DNA of 64,000 nt from Cytospora piceicola. Its lineage: Eukaryota; Ascomycota; Sordariomycetes; Diaporthales; Cytosporaceae. Where the stretch lies: assembly GCA_023375675.1 (NCBI GenBank), contig JALQBC010000022.1, positions 434,001 to 498,000 on the forward strand. Reading direction: 5' to 3'. Position 1 is the stretch's first letter; every line of letters starts with the position of its first letter. Positions 1 to 9,441 of this stretch are shown here, one piece after another. The notes beneath the pieces are model-generated. The model was not told where the DNA came from and did not search any database. It was given only the letters and a program-made list of their open reading frames with translations. A program made the position numbers and the translations under genes.

Positions 1-209
1 ATGGAAATTGACGTACATATGGTTAAGAGCTCGGGCCATAAACGCGTCGTACTGTATCTTAACGCGTCTCACTACCTAGGTAACTCCTGGGGTATCATCA
101 ATGTGTATGGTTATGACAACACCTTAAAACGTCAACACTTATAAACCACATGTCCTATTCTTCGAGTTACGCATGTAGCGCTTGAACTGTACCATGCATT
201 CGAGTTCTC
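1..209. other. MMS22 upstream region
   Basis: Spacer upstream of the MMS22 start codon. It holds two ACGCGT boxes (listed separately) and one CCTAGG motif near 75. A 47-codon open frame starts at base 1 and ends at 144, but it has no recognisable motif and is too short to support as a gene. Confidence 0.6.
42..67. promoter_or_regulatory. paired MluI cell-cycle boxes (ACGCGT)
   Basis: ACGCGT occurs at 42-47 and 62-67, 20 bp apart, about 148-168 bp upstream of the MMS22 ATG. In yeasts this palindrome is the MCB element bound by MBF (Mbp1/Swi6 or Res/Cdc10) and drives G1/S transcription of replication and repair genes. Function here is inferred from sequence and position; the ORC5 promoter has the same paired arrangement. 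Confidence 0.45.
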
Positions 210-3200
210 ATGGGTAACTGGAAGGAACTTGGGGTCGTCCCCGACTCGGACGATGAAGGGTTCGACTCCGAAGACTCGCTGCCTCTACCCCAGCATCCCC
301 CACCACGCCATACTCTCCCGGAGTCACCATCCGAACAGCCCAACGATGATATCTGGGAGGTCCCTAGCAGCCCGCTCGAGTCGCTTGGAAAAAGGACACC
401 CGGCACTGGGCTCCAGAGAAAGCACAACAAAACCCCCGAACCACGGTCGACCGCCTCGACAACGCCTGAACAGGACGCTCCGAATTCCCTACCGAGACAG
501 CCGAATATACCTGGAAGTAGTATCGAACTTGGAATTTCCGATCACCCCAAACTTGCCAGAAATGGAAGCTCGACTGGTCCTGAATCACATCCTACAAGAT
601 GGCTACCGACGGCTGCCCTCTCTGACGAATACGACATATCACCAAGTGCTGTCCAAATCACTGTATCACCTGCCAATCCCTTGCCCGGCAGCTCACTTGA
701 ACAACTCCCAACTCTCAAACCATTGGTGGAGGATCATGAGGAGGGATATGTGGTCGAACTTGCCGAGAAGGGCAATGGCTCCGACGACCAGGGGAGAACC
801 TCAGCAGAATTGTCCCCACGGGGTCGCCGGTCTCTCAGGCCACGAAAACCCATACAAGAGCACCCATATCTCCTCGAAAACGCCCAGTACAGCAATTTCA
901 TGAAGTCCCATGGTGTAAAGCCAGTGCGCATATCCCTTGCGGAACAGGAGGCCGCCAAACGTCGCGTTGAGGAAGATTCGCAAGGACGTGACTACACAGG
1001 CGATGGGTCTCAAGAACTTCATAGGAATACCACCAGTGGCCAGTCGATCGATGACGTGGACGAACTGGCATTGTCACCATCACCAAGGACGTCCTCGCCT
1101 CGCCGCCGCCTCCGAGCAAGTAGTGAGCACACTGGAAGCCAGCAAACGGATGTTACCAGTATCACTGGAGATGAAGAATTTCCAGATATCAGAGACCTGA
1201 TTGGCAAGCCCAAGACGTCATTGACCAAAAAGTTGAGTCGTCAAACACCAGTGGAATCATCCACGTCAAGGAAGCGCTTGAAAACGAGGCATGAATTCTC
1301 AGCACATTTGTCTCCTTCCAGGGGAACAACGGATGACTGGGATGTTCCGCTGTCGCCTGACCCTCTACGGGTGACATCTTCCCTCGGGGATGTTTCATCT
1401 CCTGATATCTTGCCCCGTCTATTCACGCGGCGAAGGGGGAGGCTTGACTCAATGTCTCCATCCAAGCAGCCTAGCCCTCCTCTTGTAGTTGGGTATTTTG
1501 GAGGGCCAGTTGATCTTACTCACGATACTGAAGCAGCTGAGTTGGTACATGTAGATTCAGATGCAGATGCAACGGAATCTGAAAGTCATGCGTCCAACAG
1601 CGACTCTGACATCGTACGCCGGACGGTGAAGAGGATAAGAGGCGTTCTCCCCGCTTCATGGCTGAGGCTAGACCAACAGCCCAGTAGGGACGCAACTCGA
1701 AATGCGTTAAGAAGGCAGAGTCCGCCGAGACCCCACGCTCAACCGCAGAAAGGAGTGGCTGTGGTCAGGCAGGGAGTTTCGAAATCAGCAGCATCTACAA
1801 GATTCTTTCTTGATGAGCTGAATGACGATGGCGATGATGATGCGACAGTACCTGTACATGAACGATCTGATCATGACCTGGGAGATACACGGGACCGCGT
1901 CAATACTGGCATCGAGGATTTCGACGACAGTCTCTCCGTCATTGAGGAAGACTACGTCGACAGGATGCTGCCGGGTAGAAAACGGAAACGCACTTTGACG
2001 GGTCCTAGAAGCAAAAGGAACAAAACAAAACAGAGTCTGTTCGAAGGACAAAAGCGTTACCGGCAACCGAAAATTTCAACCTCTCTCCATGGCTTGGAGC
2101 GCTCGTCGGTTGGGACTACTAAGGTTCGACGTCCCGGGACAGGTTTCAATTCAGCTCGGAAGGTTCGAGCTGCCTCCCCCCCTGCACTCGGTATCGTCGA
2201 CGTGGTGAAGCCCAACGCGCCGCGGTTTATAAAGATCGCAGCTAGATCAGCAAACAGGCGCCTAGATATGGGTAGATCCAAGCCCAGGCAGAAGAACATC
2301 AACCTTGGAAATCGCATAGACAACGTAGATGCTCTCTCCGTTCTCCGCGACTGGAAAGTAGGCAAGATCAAGCGGAAAGCAGCACAGCCGCGAAGTGTCC
2401 GAGACAAGGTTGAGACTCAACGCAAATTCCCGGCTCCAAGAGAACCTCTTCGCCACCTTCCGTCAAATACCACGAGAAAACCTGTATCGAGACCCGGGCT
2501 TTCATTCACAAAGCCCCAAAAACTGGCGCGGCAAGTAAGAATGGATGATTTGGTAGTGTCTAATGAGGGAAGCTCTGCTGCTCAGCCTGTGATGCCTCTT
2601 GTCAAGCCGAAAGAGGTGAGGAGGGCCAAGTCGAGCACCCACCACAACACCTATAATAGCAGGCCAGCGCAGCTCGAGGCTGATACGCTCTATGACACGG
2701 ACGACGTTGCATTTGATGCCAGAAAGAAGATGCTGGACCTTGTATTTCGCAAAGGCCGCAAGGAGATACTTGCGCCAGATTTCCATCTCCGACGACCAAC
2801 CCTTGACAGAGACTCGGGTCACGAGGAGGTTGAGCCTCCAGTTGCCCAGGTCCACGGGGTTGAGGAAGAAATTCGAGATTCTGAACAACCGGAGGCTTCA
2901 ACACGCAACGGTGTCAAACCTCGACGCCGCAAGCTTGTTCTGCCAAAGCGACTAGACCTTGAAGCGCCTCAATTCAAGCATGCGAATGACCCACTGCCAT
3001 TTTTTGATGAACCCAGAGTTGAGAACCACCCGGAACCGGTACGCCAGGAACAAAGTAAAGTCTTAGGCTTAGGGCCATTCGGTACACAGTATACACAACA
3101 CTTCGACATCTTCCCTCTACATGAAGACGTATACTTCCACCATAGCACTATCATAGGAGATGGCACACTGAAACAGGCATTGGACTACCGAGTTTCAGAA

Positions 3201-6200
3201 GAGATCACCCATCGTCGAGGCGTCACTTCCTTCAGTATCTTGCACCATCAATTTCAGTGGAGTCACTGGACCGACACAACATCCTCCGAATTTGGACTGC
3301 TTTTCGATTTGCTTGCAGAACAACTGCCAACGAGCAGTGGCGCTGATGCCGGGTTGAAGAGGCATCAGGCCATCACTTGTGCTGATCGTGTCCTGGAGTA
3401 CATATTGCACTCGGTTAGCATTGAGCAAGATTCGGACTTGAGGTCATTTGCGCAAAGGTTGTCAGATATGCTTCTCGGTTTTCTGGATCAGACACAACCA
3501 AAGACGCCAGACGAGTGGCGATGCCGGACTCTTCTCGAAGTCAATTCACGATTTCTTATCTGTGCCTTGCTCCTGTTGCGGATTTGTCAAGGCACAACGG
3601 ACCTTTTCAGCGAAACTCTGCAAGCGGAGGAACTTATCAAGCGATTCGGAACGGTCATCACCAAACAACTTCTGGAGGTTGGCCTCCCAGAAGTCCGCGC
3701 GACTTACGATGATCTACAACGCCTTTCTATGAGGGAGCGTGGTATCAGGAGCGATGAGGTTGCCATGACCTGCTGGGTGGTCGTATTGAAGGTACTAGAA
3801 TCAGCGCGTATACCGAGAGCTGGATTTTGGGACCTGACGCAAGTATCGATGGCAGCCACTGACGTCTTGCAAACCCTAGACGCTCAGAAGTTCGATGCGT
3901 TGTGGACGGATGTGTTTACACTTCTACCGCTGGGCGAGTTTGACGATGAGGGTGTTCTGGTCAAGGGGATGCGACAGATAGCCCCTCTTCAGGGATGGTC
4001 TCTGCCCCAGAAACTACTGAAGCAAGTCTTTGAATCCTATCTGGGCAACCCAAGGCAATCTCCCAGTTTCAACGAGTACTGCCGTGCCCTACTGGGTCGC
4101 TGTCATTATCTGGTGAAGCAGTGGGGCTGGTACAAATGCAGTGGTATCGTCGGCACGATCTTTGACTTTTTTGGACAGCAAAATCTCTCACACCTCAGGA
4201 ACGAGGAAGTTTACAAGTCGCCACGATTCCTCGACGAGCTGAGCAGCACACCTTCTCTAGAGGTTGAGCCTGAGGATCGTTGCTTCCACATCTTCCTCAA
4301 GATGCTGGCGGTAGCTATCGAAACGCTGAAGAAGCATGGCCTTACAAATGACATTCGAAACCTCATCGCCCGGACTCTTCCCAACCACAATCGACAATAC
4401 TCAAAGGAGCAGACGATACACGCACATGACCTTGCTGCCTTGCGAAACCACCACGATCTGTTGTCCACACTTTTCTGGGCGGCTCCTCCGGAGGAGCGGC
4501 CAGCTGTCCACCTGATCGAGAAGTTGGTCTCCCCAGCAAGTTCTCACAAGGAGGCATGTCTCGTCAATCTTCGGGCATGGAGCCAGCTTGCGCGATTCAT
4601 TGTGTCTTCGGGATGCACTGTCGATGTTTACCGGCCGTTCATGATATGGCAGAACAATATCTTCCAGCAGGTGTTGGAGCAATACCTTTCTGCCGCCGCT
4701 GAAATTCAGCGACAATTCATGTCGATGCCGAAGGAATACAGAAAGGATATTGGTCAGCAGATGCTTGAAAGCTGTGTTTCTGCAAACCAGGCCGCTTCGA
4801 AGGACGTCCTTCACTTCAGTGTAATGGCATCCCGCGACGTGATGAAGCATTGCCCTTCACTGGGAACTGCTACGTTCTCTTTCAACGCAAGTCAGTTGAA
4901 CAGTGTATTTACCAAGCTCAGCCATAATGGCAACGACTTGGACTGGGGGATATTGCGGGCTTCGTTCGAGACAGTTGACCTCTTCCTGAAGCGTATCGAA
5001 CAGTTCGAGGTTCAGTTGAGGGCGGAGTCTTGTGATTCTCTCGTATCAACTGATAATCGCGAGTTTGAGGATGCTGTCGATTTTCTTGACGAGAAAGTTG
5101 TCCAAGGCTTTTTCGTTGCAGCCCGCCAGGTCCTGTCTTCGTCTGCGGTTGATGTATCATCTCATCCCGCCTCACCTTCACTCATCCGGGAAAAGTGCGT
5201 GATTCTCTGCGGCAAGATCGCAGGCCTGTTCATCAAGGGAGGAAAGACGCAGTTGAAACATTTCTTCGGCGGCGGCAAATACGGCCTCTTTGAGGCACTT
5301 CCGGGTGAGCTCAGCTTGAAAGAGAGGACTTATTTGCCACTCTTTGTGGCGACTCTCCTAAAGAACCATGTATTCGATTTCTCCAGCATCGGCTGCACTC
5401 AATTCGACATATGGATGTTGTCACTGGTCAAGCCGTTCCAAGCTCTTAGATACGAAACATACCTTGCAGAGACATTGAAGAGCTTGGAAATGGGATTCAT
5501 CAAAGGCGCTGTCGTCATGACTGCAGCCAATGCCGACTACAACTCCAACCGCGACTTCTTCGCCTGTGGCCTCTCATACATGAGAAGGGATTTGCGACAA
5601 GCGGACTCGGTGCGGCGCAAACCACTGCGTGCCAAGTACGAGAAGCTGCTCAAGGCGGTGATGCAGCAGATGAGGTCAGATATCAAGTCACTGGTGCTGA
5701 ACTCCGACGGGCACAGGAATTACATCTATTTCATCCGTGACATCGTTGCACTCATCAAGTCTCATGGTGCCGATATCTGTCCGGTGGATCCCTTCTACTA
5801 CCAGTTCAGCACAGAGTACAAGCCCGCTGAAGAGGACCCTCAACTGCATTCAGCCGGGATCATTGCCTACGGCCTAAGACTTGGAGAGGGTGAGATCACA
5901 GCTGTTCCCCAGCTCTTCTACTACCTTTACAACCACTTTAAGCTGTCCATCGCCAATAGTCAACTCGACGCCGAGAGCCAGGTTATCGAAAACAGCATGA
6001 CGGACGACAACATTCTGACCTTTGTCATCGGCCGCATGCTGCCTGCAATAATCCGGGCCTGCTTCCAGACACCAAATGTTTGGCCACTTCTGGGCGTCTA
6101 CTCCAAGGCGCTTCGATGCCTCTTCGGCAGGTCCCACCTACCCAGGGAAATCCCCGAGAGCCTATTCAATGAAGTTGTCGCCCTGCTCGGCGTTATCTTA

Positions 6201-6803
6201 CTCTGGCTGAGGAACCTCAAGGAGGGGAGCTCATTCGGCACGGCAGCGACACCAGCCCAAGTGCGCATATTCACCCAGCTCATGGAGATCTGCAACTCCA
6301 TGCGCCCAACCTTGATATGCTGGCTGATGCAACCTTTGTTGGATCCAATGGGGAGGCTGGCGGGGTGTATCGACGGGATCACAGAAGTTGCGAGACAAGC
6401 CGTCCCCTTCCTGGACGGGCTCCGCGTCTCAAACATATCTGTCAGAGATCTCCTGACCGGTCTAGCAGGGAATGAAAAACCAGCCCCTGCCGCGCAGCCC
6501 GTCGCCGACGGTCAAGTCGACAGCTTCACGCAACACCTGTTGCGCGAGGTGCAGAGGGACTGGGTCGTCACGGCGGAGTCCATCACGATCAAGACTGCCG
6601 TCATGTCGTCCGCACAACTTGGGACGCAGTCAGCGCAAGGGGTTAAGAACGACCTCGACGGGAGGAGACAAGAGAATTTGCTGGAGCTGTACGGGGAATT
6701 GAAGTATTGGGTCCAAGAGATGGGTACAGGAGATGGGCTTTGGCATGTCCGTCCAAAGAGGCGGAATATCAGACGTGCTCGGGCTGAGTTGTTTTTGATG
6801 TAG
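210..6803 (+). CDS. MMS22: Mms22/Mus7-family DNA repair protein
   Basis: Single-exon gene for 2197 residues. The N-terminus has the W-K-E-L-G-V-V-P-D-S-D-D-E signature of fungal Mms22/Mus7 proteins. A long, disordered, basic and acidic low-complexity region (about residues 20-950) follows, and then a large alpha-helical C-terminal half typical of the family. Known role of the family: Mms22 (Mus7 in fission yeast) works with the Rtt101-Mms1 cullin ubiquitin ligase at stalled or broken replication forks and promotes homologous recombination and fork recovery in the nucleus. The start is the first ATG in frame, 18 bases before the conserved WKELG block. The gene is convergent with LIN1, whose stop lies about 230 bp downstream. 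Length and continuity argue for an intact gene. Confidence 0.88.
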   Translation: MGNWKELGVVPDSDDEGFDSEDSLPLPQHPPPRHTLPESPSEQPNDDIWEVPSSPLESLGKRTPGTGLQRKHNKTPEPRSTASTTPEQDAPNSLPRQPNIPGSSIELGISDHPKLARNGSSTGPESHPTRWLPTAALSDEYDISPSAVQITVSPANPLPGSSLEQLPTLKPLVEDHEEGYVVELAEKGNGSDDQGRTSAELSPRGRRSLRPRKPIQEHPYLLENAQYSNFMKSHGVKPVRISLAEQEAAKRRVEEDSQGRDYTGDGSQELHRNTTSGQSIDDVDELALSPSPRTSSPRRRLRASSEHTGSQQTDVTSITGDEEFPDIRDLIGKPKTSLTKKLSRQTPVESSTSRKRLKTRHEFSAHLSPSRGTTDDWDVPLSPDPLRVTSSLGDVSSPDILPRLFTRRRGRLDSMSPSKQPSPPLVVGYFGGPVDLTHDTEAAELVHVDSDADATESESHASNSDSDIVRRTVKRIRGVLPASWLRLDQQPSRDATRNALRRQSPPRPHAQPQKGVAVVRQGVSKSAASTRFFLDELNDDGDDDATVPVHERSDHDLGDTRDRVNTGIEDFDDSLSVIEEDYVDRMLPGRKRKRTLTGPRSKRNKTKQSLFEGQKRYRQPKISTSLHGLERSSVGTTKVRRPGTGFNSARKVRAASPPALGIVDVVKPNAPRFIKIAARSANRRLDMGRSKPRQKNINLGNRIDNVDALSVLRDWKVGKIKRKAAQPRSVRDKVETQRKFPAPREPLRHLPSNTTRKPVSRPGLSFTKPQKLARQVRMDDLVVSNEGSSAAQPVMPLVKPKEVRRAKSSTHHNTYNSRPAQLEADTLYDTDDVAFDARKKMLDLVFRKGRKEILAPDFHLRRPTLDRDSGHEEVEPPVAQVHGVEEEIRDSEQPEASTRNGVKPRRRKLVLPKRLDLEAPQFKHANDPLPFFDEPRVENHPEPVRQEQSKVLGLGPFGTQYTQHFDIFPLHEDVYFHHSTIIGDGTLKQALDYRVSEEITHRRGVTSFSILHHQFQWSHWTDTTSSEFGLLFDLLAEQLPTSSGADAGLKRHQAITCADRVLEYILHSVSIEQDSDLRSFAQRLSDMLLGFLDQTQPKTPDEWRCRTLLEVNSRFLICALLLLRICQGTTDLFSETLQAEELIKRFGTVITKQLLEVGLPEVRATYDDLQRLSMRERGIRSDEVAMTCWVVVLKVLESARIPRAGFWDLTQVSMAATDVLQTLDAQKFDALWTDVFTLLPLGEFDDEGVLVKGMRQIAPLQGWSLPQKLLKQVFESYLGNPRQSPSFNEYCRALLGRCHYLVKQWGWYKCSGIVGTIFDFFGQQNLSHLRNEEVYKSPRFLDELSSTPSLEVEPEDRCFHIFLKMLAVAIETLKKHGLTNDIRNLIARTLPNHNRQYSKEQTIHAHDLAALRNHHDLLSTLFWAAPPEERPAVHLIEKLVSPASSHKEACLVNLRAWSQLARFIVSSGCTVDVYRPFMIWQNNIFQQVLEQYLSAAAEIQRQFMSMPKEYRKDIGQQMLESCVSANQAASKDVLHFSVMASRDVMKHCPSLGTATFSFNASQLNSVFTKLSHNGNDLDWGILRASFETVDLFLKRIEQFEVQLRAESCDSLVSTDNREFEDAVDFLDEKVVQGFFVAARQVLSSSAVDVSSHPASPSLIREKCVILCGKIAGLFIKGGKTQLKHFFGGGKYGLFEALPGELSLKERTYLPLFVATLLKNHVFDFSSIGCTQFDIWMLSLVKPFQALRYETYLAETLKSLEMGFIKGAVVMTAANADYNSNRDFFACGLSYMRRDLRQADSVRRKPLRAKYEKLLKAVMQQMRSDIKSLVLNSDGHRNYIYFIRDIVALIKSHGADICPVDPFYYQFSTEYKPAEEDPQLHSAGIIAYGLRLGEGEITAVPQLFYYLYNHFKLSIANSQLDAESQVIENSMTDDNILTFVIGRMLPAIIRACFQTPNVWPLLGVYSKALRCLFGRSHLPREIPESLFNEVVALLGVILLWLRNLKEGSSFGTAATPAQVRIFTQLMEICNSMRPTLICWLMQPLLDPMGRLAGCIDGITEVARQAVPFLDGLRVSNISVRDLLTGLAGNEKPAPAAQPVADGQVDSFTQHLLREVQRDWVVTAESITIKTAVMSSAQLGTQSAQGVKNDLDGRRQENLLELYGELKYWVQEMGTGDGLWHVRPKRRNIRRARAELFLM

Positions 6804-7031
6804 GAACCGTCATGACCAAATATAGATAGATATCCGGATAGACTGGCTTGGCCTATATAGACACTATGGCTGTGGCAGACCCATCAGCAAATCAGTGAAG
6901 CAAAAAGCCAAAAACACACCATTGTTATGCGCACACGATCGATGCCATGTCACTTCCGTCAAATTGTCAAGGACAAGGCGACATGATGTTGTTCGATTTG
7001 CCTTCATTGGCATAGGTTTCCATACCTTCAA

Positions 7032-8570
7032 CTACACAAAATCTGCGAGAAGATCCCACGTATCTCCACCCACAGCCCGGAACTCGACACCCTCGAAGTA
7101 TCCGGCATCCTGCCACGCCTTCATTGTCGAGCCATCGTAAGGCCCCTGTACGTTCTCGCCATCCCTCCCATCGGTCCAGCGATACTCCCACATCTTCGCC
7201 CCGGGCGCAGAAGATTTGACCTCGGCGGCCACCTCATCAGCACGGGGAGGCGAGGGTTCCCTCCACCGCTCCCCGGCCTCGTCCTGCCACTCCCTAATGA
7301 GCTTCTCCCGCTCCGTCTCATAGATCTCGGCGTACTCCCTTCCGAGCAGCTTGTCCGCTGCCTCGGTGATGTCGTTGATGGCCTCCTTGATCCTGACCTG
7401 CTCGGAGTCCTCAGGCTCCTTGGCGTGGTCCACATCCATGGCGTCTCCCCCAGGGCCGCCGCCGTTCTTGTGCTTCTCCTGCTTCTTCAACTTCCATTTT
7501 GGTATCTTCTTCTCCTGCTTCTTGACCTTCCCCAGCCTGGCCAGCGCCTCGATGGGGGTCTCCAGCTTCTCGAGGTTCACAATCAGCGACCGCAACAGAT
7601 CCTGCGTGAGGATGCCATCGTCCTCTATCCGCTGTCTCCGCAACTCCGCCTCCCTCTTCTCGTGCGCGTCCCTCGCCTTCTTCATGTCCTTCTTGCTCAG
7701 CCCCTCCAGCCAGCGGTCGTGCACGGCGTCCGGGTCCATGCCCTTCCTGATGAAGTTGCCGGCCTCGTCGAAGGCGCCTTCCTCCTGCTCGGCCTTCATG
7801 TTGAAGGCGTCGATCTTGGGCGCGTTCCGCTTCAGCCCGCCCAGGCCGATCTCCTCGTCGACGCCCTCCTCCTGTATGGCCAGCCCCACGTCCTCCTCGT
7901 CGTCGCTGCTGGCGTCCCCCTCGTCCAGGTGGATGTGGCCGCCGGACTTGCTGGCGCCTTCCTGCCCCTCGATCTTGTCGTTGTCGAGGAAGCGGACCTC
8001 CTTGGCCTTCTTGTCCCTCCGTGATGTTGTGCCGGGCGCGGCGGGGTCGTCCGCGTCCTCCTCGTCCGGGTCGTCGTCCGCGAACATGTCCTCGTCCTCG
8101 TCCTCCGCGCCTCCCTTCCCCGCACCACCCGCGCCGCCGTTGCGGAGGTTCTTGTCATAATTGTCCAGCTGGTCCGCAATGTCGACACCAGCATCCCCCT
8201 CGGCGCCCCCCCGGGGCCCCTTGCCCCCTGCCTTCCCCCCCCTCCTTGCCTCGGCGCGGTCGTCAAACGTCTCGTTCTCCGAGTCGCTGTCGTAGCCGTC
8301 GATGTTGACGGCGCCGCGCTTGGTCGCCCCGGCGCCCGCCCGGCCGATGACGTCGGCCTCGAGCACGGCGTCGTCGTCCTCGTCGTCGTGGTCGCCCGCG
8401 TCGGGCGCGAGGGCCGAGGGGTTGCGCACGTCGAACTTGACGCGCTTGGGGTTGCCGGAGGGGCCGTCCTGGCCGCCGTCGTCGTCCGCGCCGCGCCGCT
8501 CGCCGTGGTGGGTGCGCGCGAAGGACTCGGCTTCCCGCTTGGGGCGCGCGGCCGAGTATCTGGAGGACAT
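7032..8570 (-). CDS. LIN1: Lin1/CD2BP2-type GYF-domain protein
   Basis: Single exon, 512 residues. The N-terminus carries a K-R-V-K-F-D motif typical of CD2BP2/Lin1. A very acidic, Gly/Asp/Glu-rich middle follows, then a block with R-K-G-M-D-P-D and H-D-R-W-L-E-G (about residues 275-290), another family hallmark. The last 55 residues form a GYF domain: W-E-Y-R-W, then Q-G-P-Y-D, then a Trp and G-Y-F. GYF domains bind proline-rich peptides. The human homologue is the U5 snRNP 52K protein, present in tri-snRNP precursors and released before splicing; yeast Lin1 also contacts spliceosome and chromosome-segregation factors. The gene is convergent with MMS22. GC content is visibly higher than in the neighbours, which creates long meaningless antisense open frames. 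Confidence 0.9.
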   Translation of the reverse strand: MSSRYSAARPKREAESFARTHHGERRGADDDGGQDGPSGNPKRVKFDVRNPSALAPDAGDHDDEDDDAVLEADVIGRAGAGATKRGAVNIDGYDSDSENETFDDRAEARRGGKAGGKGPRGGAEGDAGVDIADQLDNYDKNLRNGGAGGAGKGGAEDEDEDMFADDDPDEEDADDPAAPGTTSRRDKKAKEVRFLDNDKIEGQEGASKSGGHIHLDEGDASSDDEEDVGLAIQEEGVDEEIGLGGLKRNAPKIDAFNMKAEQEEGAFDEAGNFIRKGMDPDAVHDRWLEGLSKKDMKKARDAHEKREAELRRQRIEDDGILTQDLLRSLIVNLEKLETPIEALARLGKVKKQEKKIPKWKLKKQEKHKNGGGPGGDAMDVDHAKEPEDSEQVRIKEAINDITEAADKLLGREYAEIYETEREKLIREWQDEAGERWREPSPPRADEVAAEVKSSAPGAKMWEYRWTDGRDGENVQGPYDGSTMKAWQDAGYFEGVEFRAVGGDTWDLLADFV

Positions 8571-9441
8571 TGTGGCTTTGTGCTTCCCCCTCTGTCGTTG
8601 GTTGGAGAGGGAGGGTTGTGTGGAAAAGGGAAAGGAGAGGGAAACGGATAAGATGTGGGCGTGAGCTCAAGTGGGGCTACCTAGGCAGCTAGGTAGGTAG
8701 TCTGGTAGTCTAGGTAGCTAGTTTGGAATGAATCAATGAATGAATAACATGTCGTTGGAACAAAGAGAGGCATGTGGTTCGCCTCCAAATTCTGGGATCA
8801 TGTGTGGATGCAGCCCTACGGAGCAGAGGCGACAATAATCCCTGGCCTGGGGAGCTACAGCCACGCGGGGGAGCGAGCCGGGGGGTTAAGCTTCAGTGTC
8901 AGGAGTGTTTTGCCATTGACTTTGACTGACCCTTGACCCCTGATCGTCACTTTTAGGCTATAATACTACATACACTACTAACAATACAGTACGGATCCGT
9001 AGTATATGCACACTACCTACGTCAGGCGGGGCTCGGCTTACAACCATCACACACATGATACGACACCGATGGCTGTTGCTGCTGTGTAATGTATACCATA
9101 CCCTCAATGTAGTGCTTGTTTTCAAGAACAATGTTGATTCTTCGACAAATTGACTAGGACGCGCTGGTTGGTCATCAGCAGCGTCGGGATATCATAGCTA
9201 TCAAAGGCGCAGCGACGCCATTCTCCTCCAAGATTCATGTCATGGCCCAATACACTCATTGTAAAGACGCCCGTTTTTTGTTGATTTATGTTGTTGTTGT
9301 CGTTGTCGTTGTTGTTGTTTTGCGGACAGTACTATAACAAAGATCATCTGTTGTCACGACCTCATAGACTTGTGACAAAATCCAGATCAGCTTCTCTCAC
9401 ATCTCACTCGTCGCTCTCTTCTCGGGTCCCAAACCCCCAAC
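8571..9441. other. spacer: LIN1 promoter and 3' flank of the next gene
   Basis: No supportable gene. It holds a run of CTAGGTAG-type motifs (8678-8720), a TTG/TCG triplet repeat (about 9288-9322) and AT-richer sequence. It serves as the LIN1 upstream region and as the 3' flank of the gene ending at 9442. Confidence 0.6.

Noticed and set aside
1..144. 47-codon open frame starting at base 1
   Set aside because: Too short, no motif and no sign that it is the 3' end of a larger gene.
7351..8160. Long open frames antisense to LIN1 (269 and 199 codons)
   Set aside because: Products are Ser- or Leu-rich shadows of the GC-rich Asp/Glu-coding sense strand.
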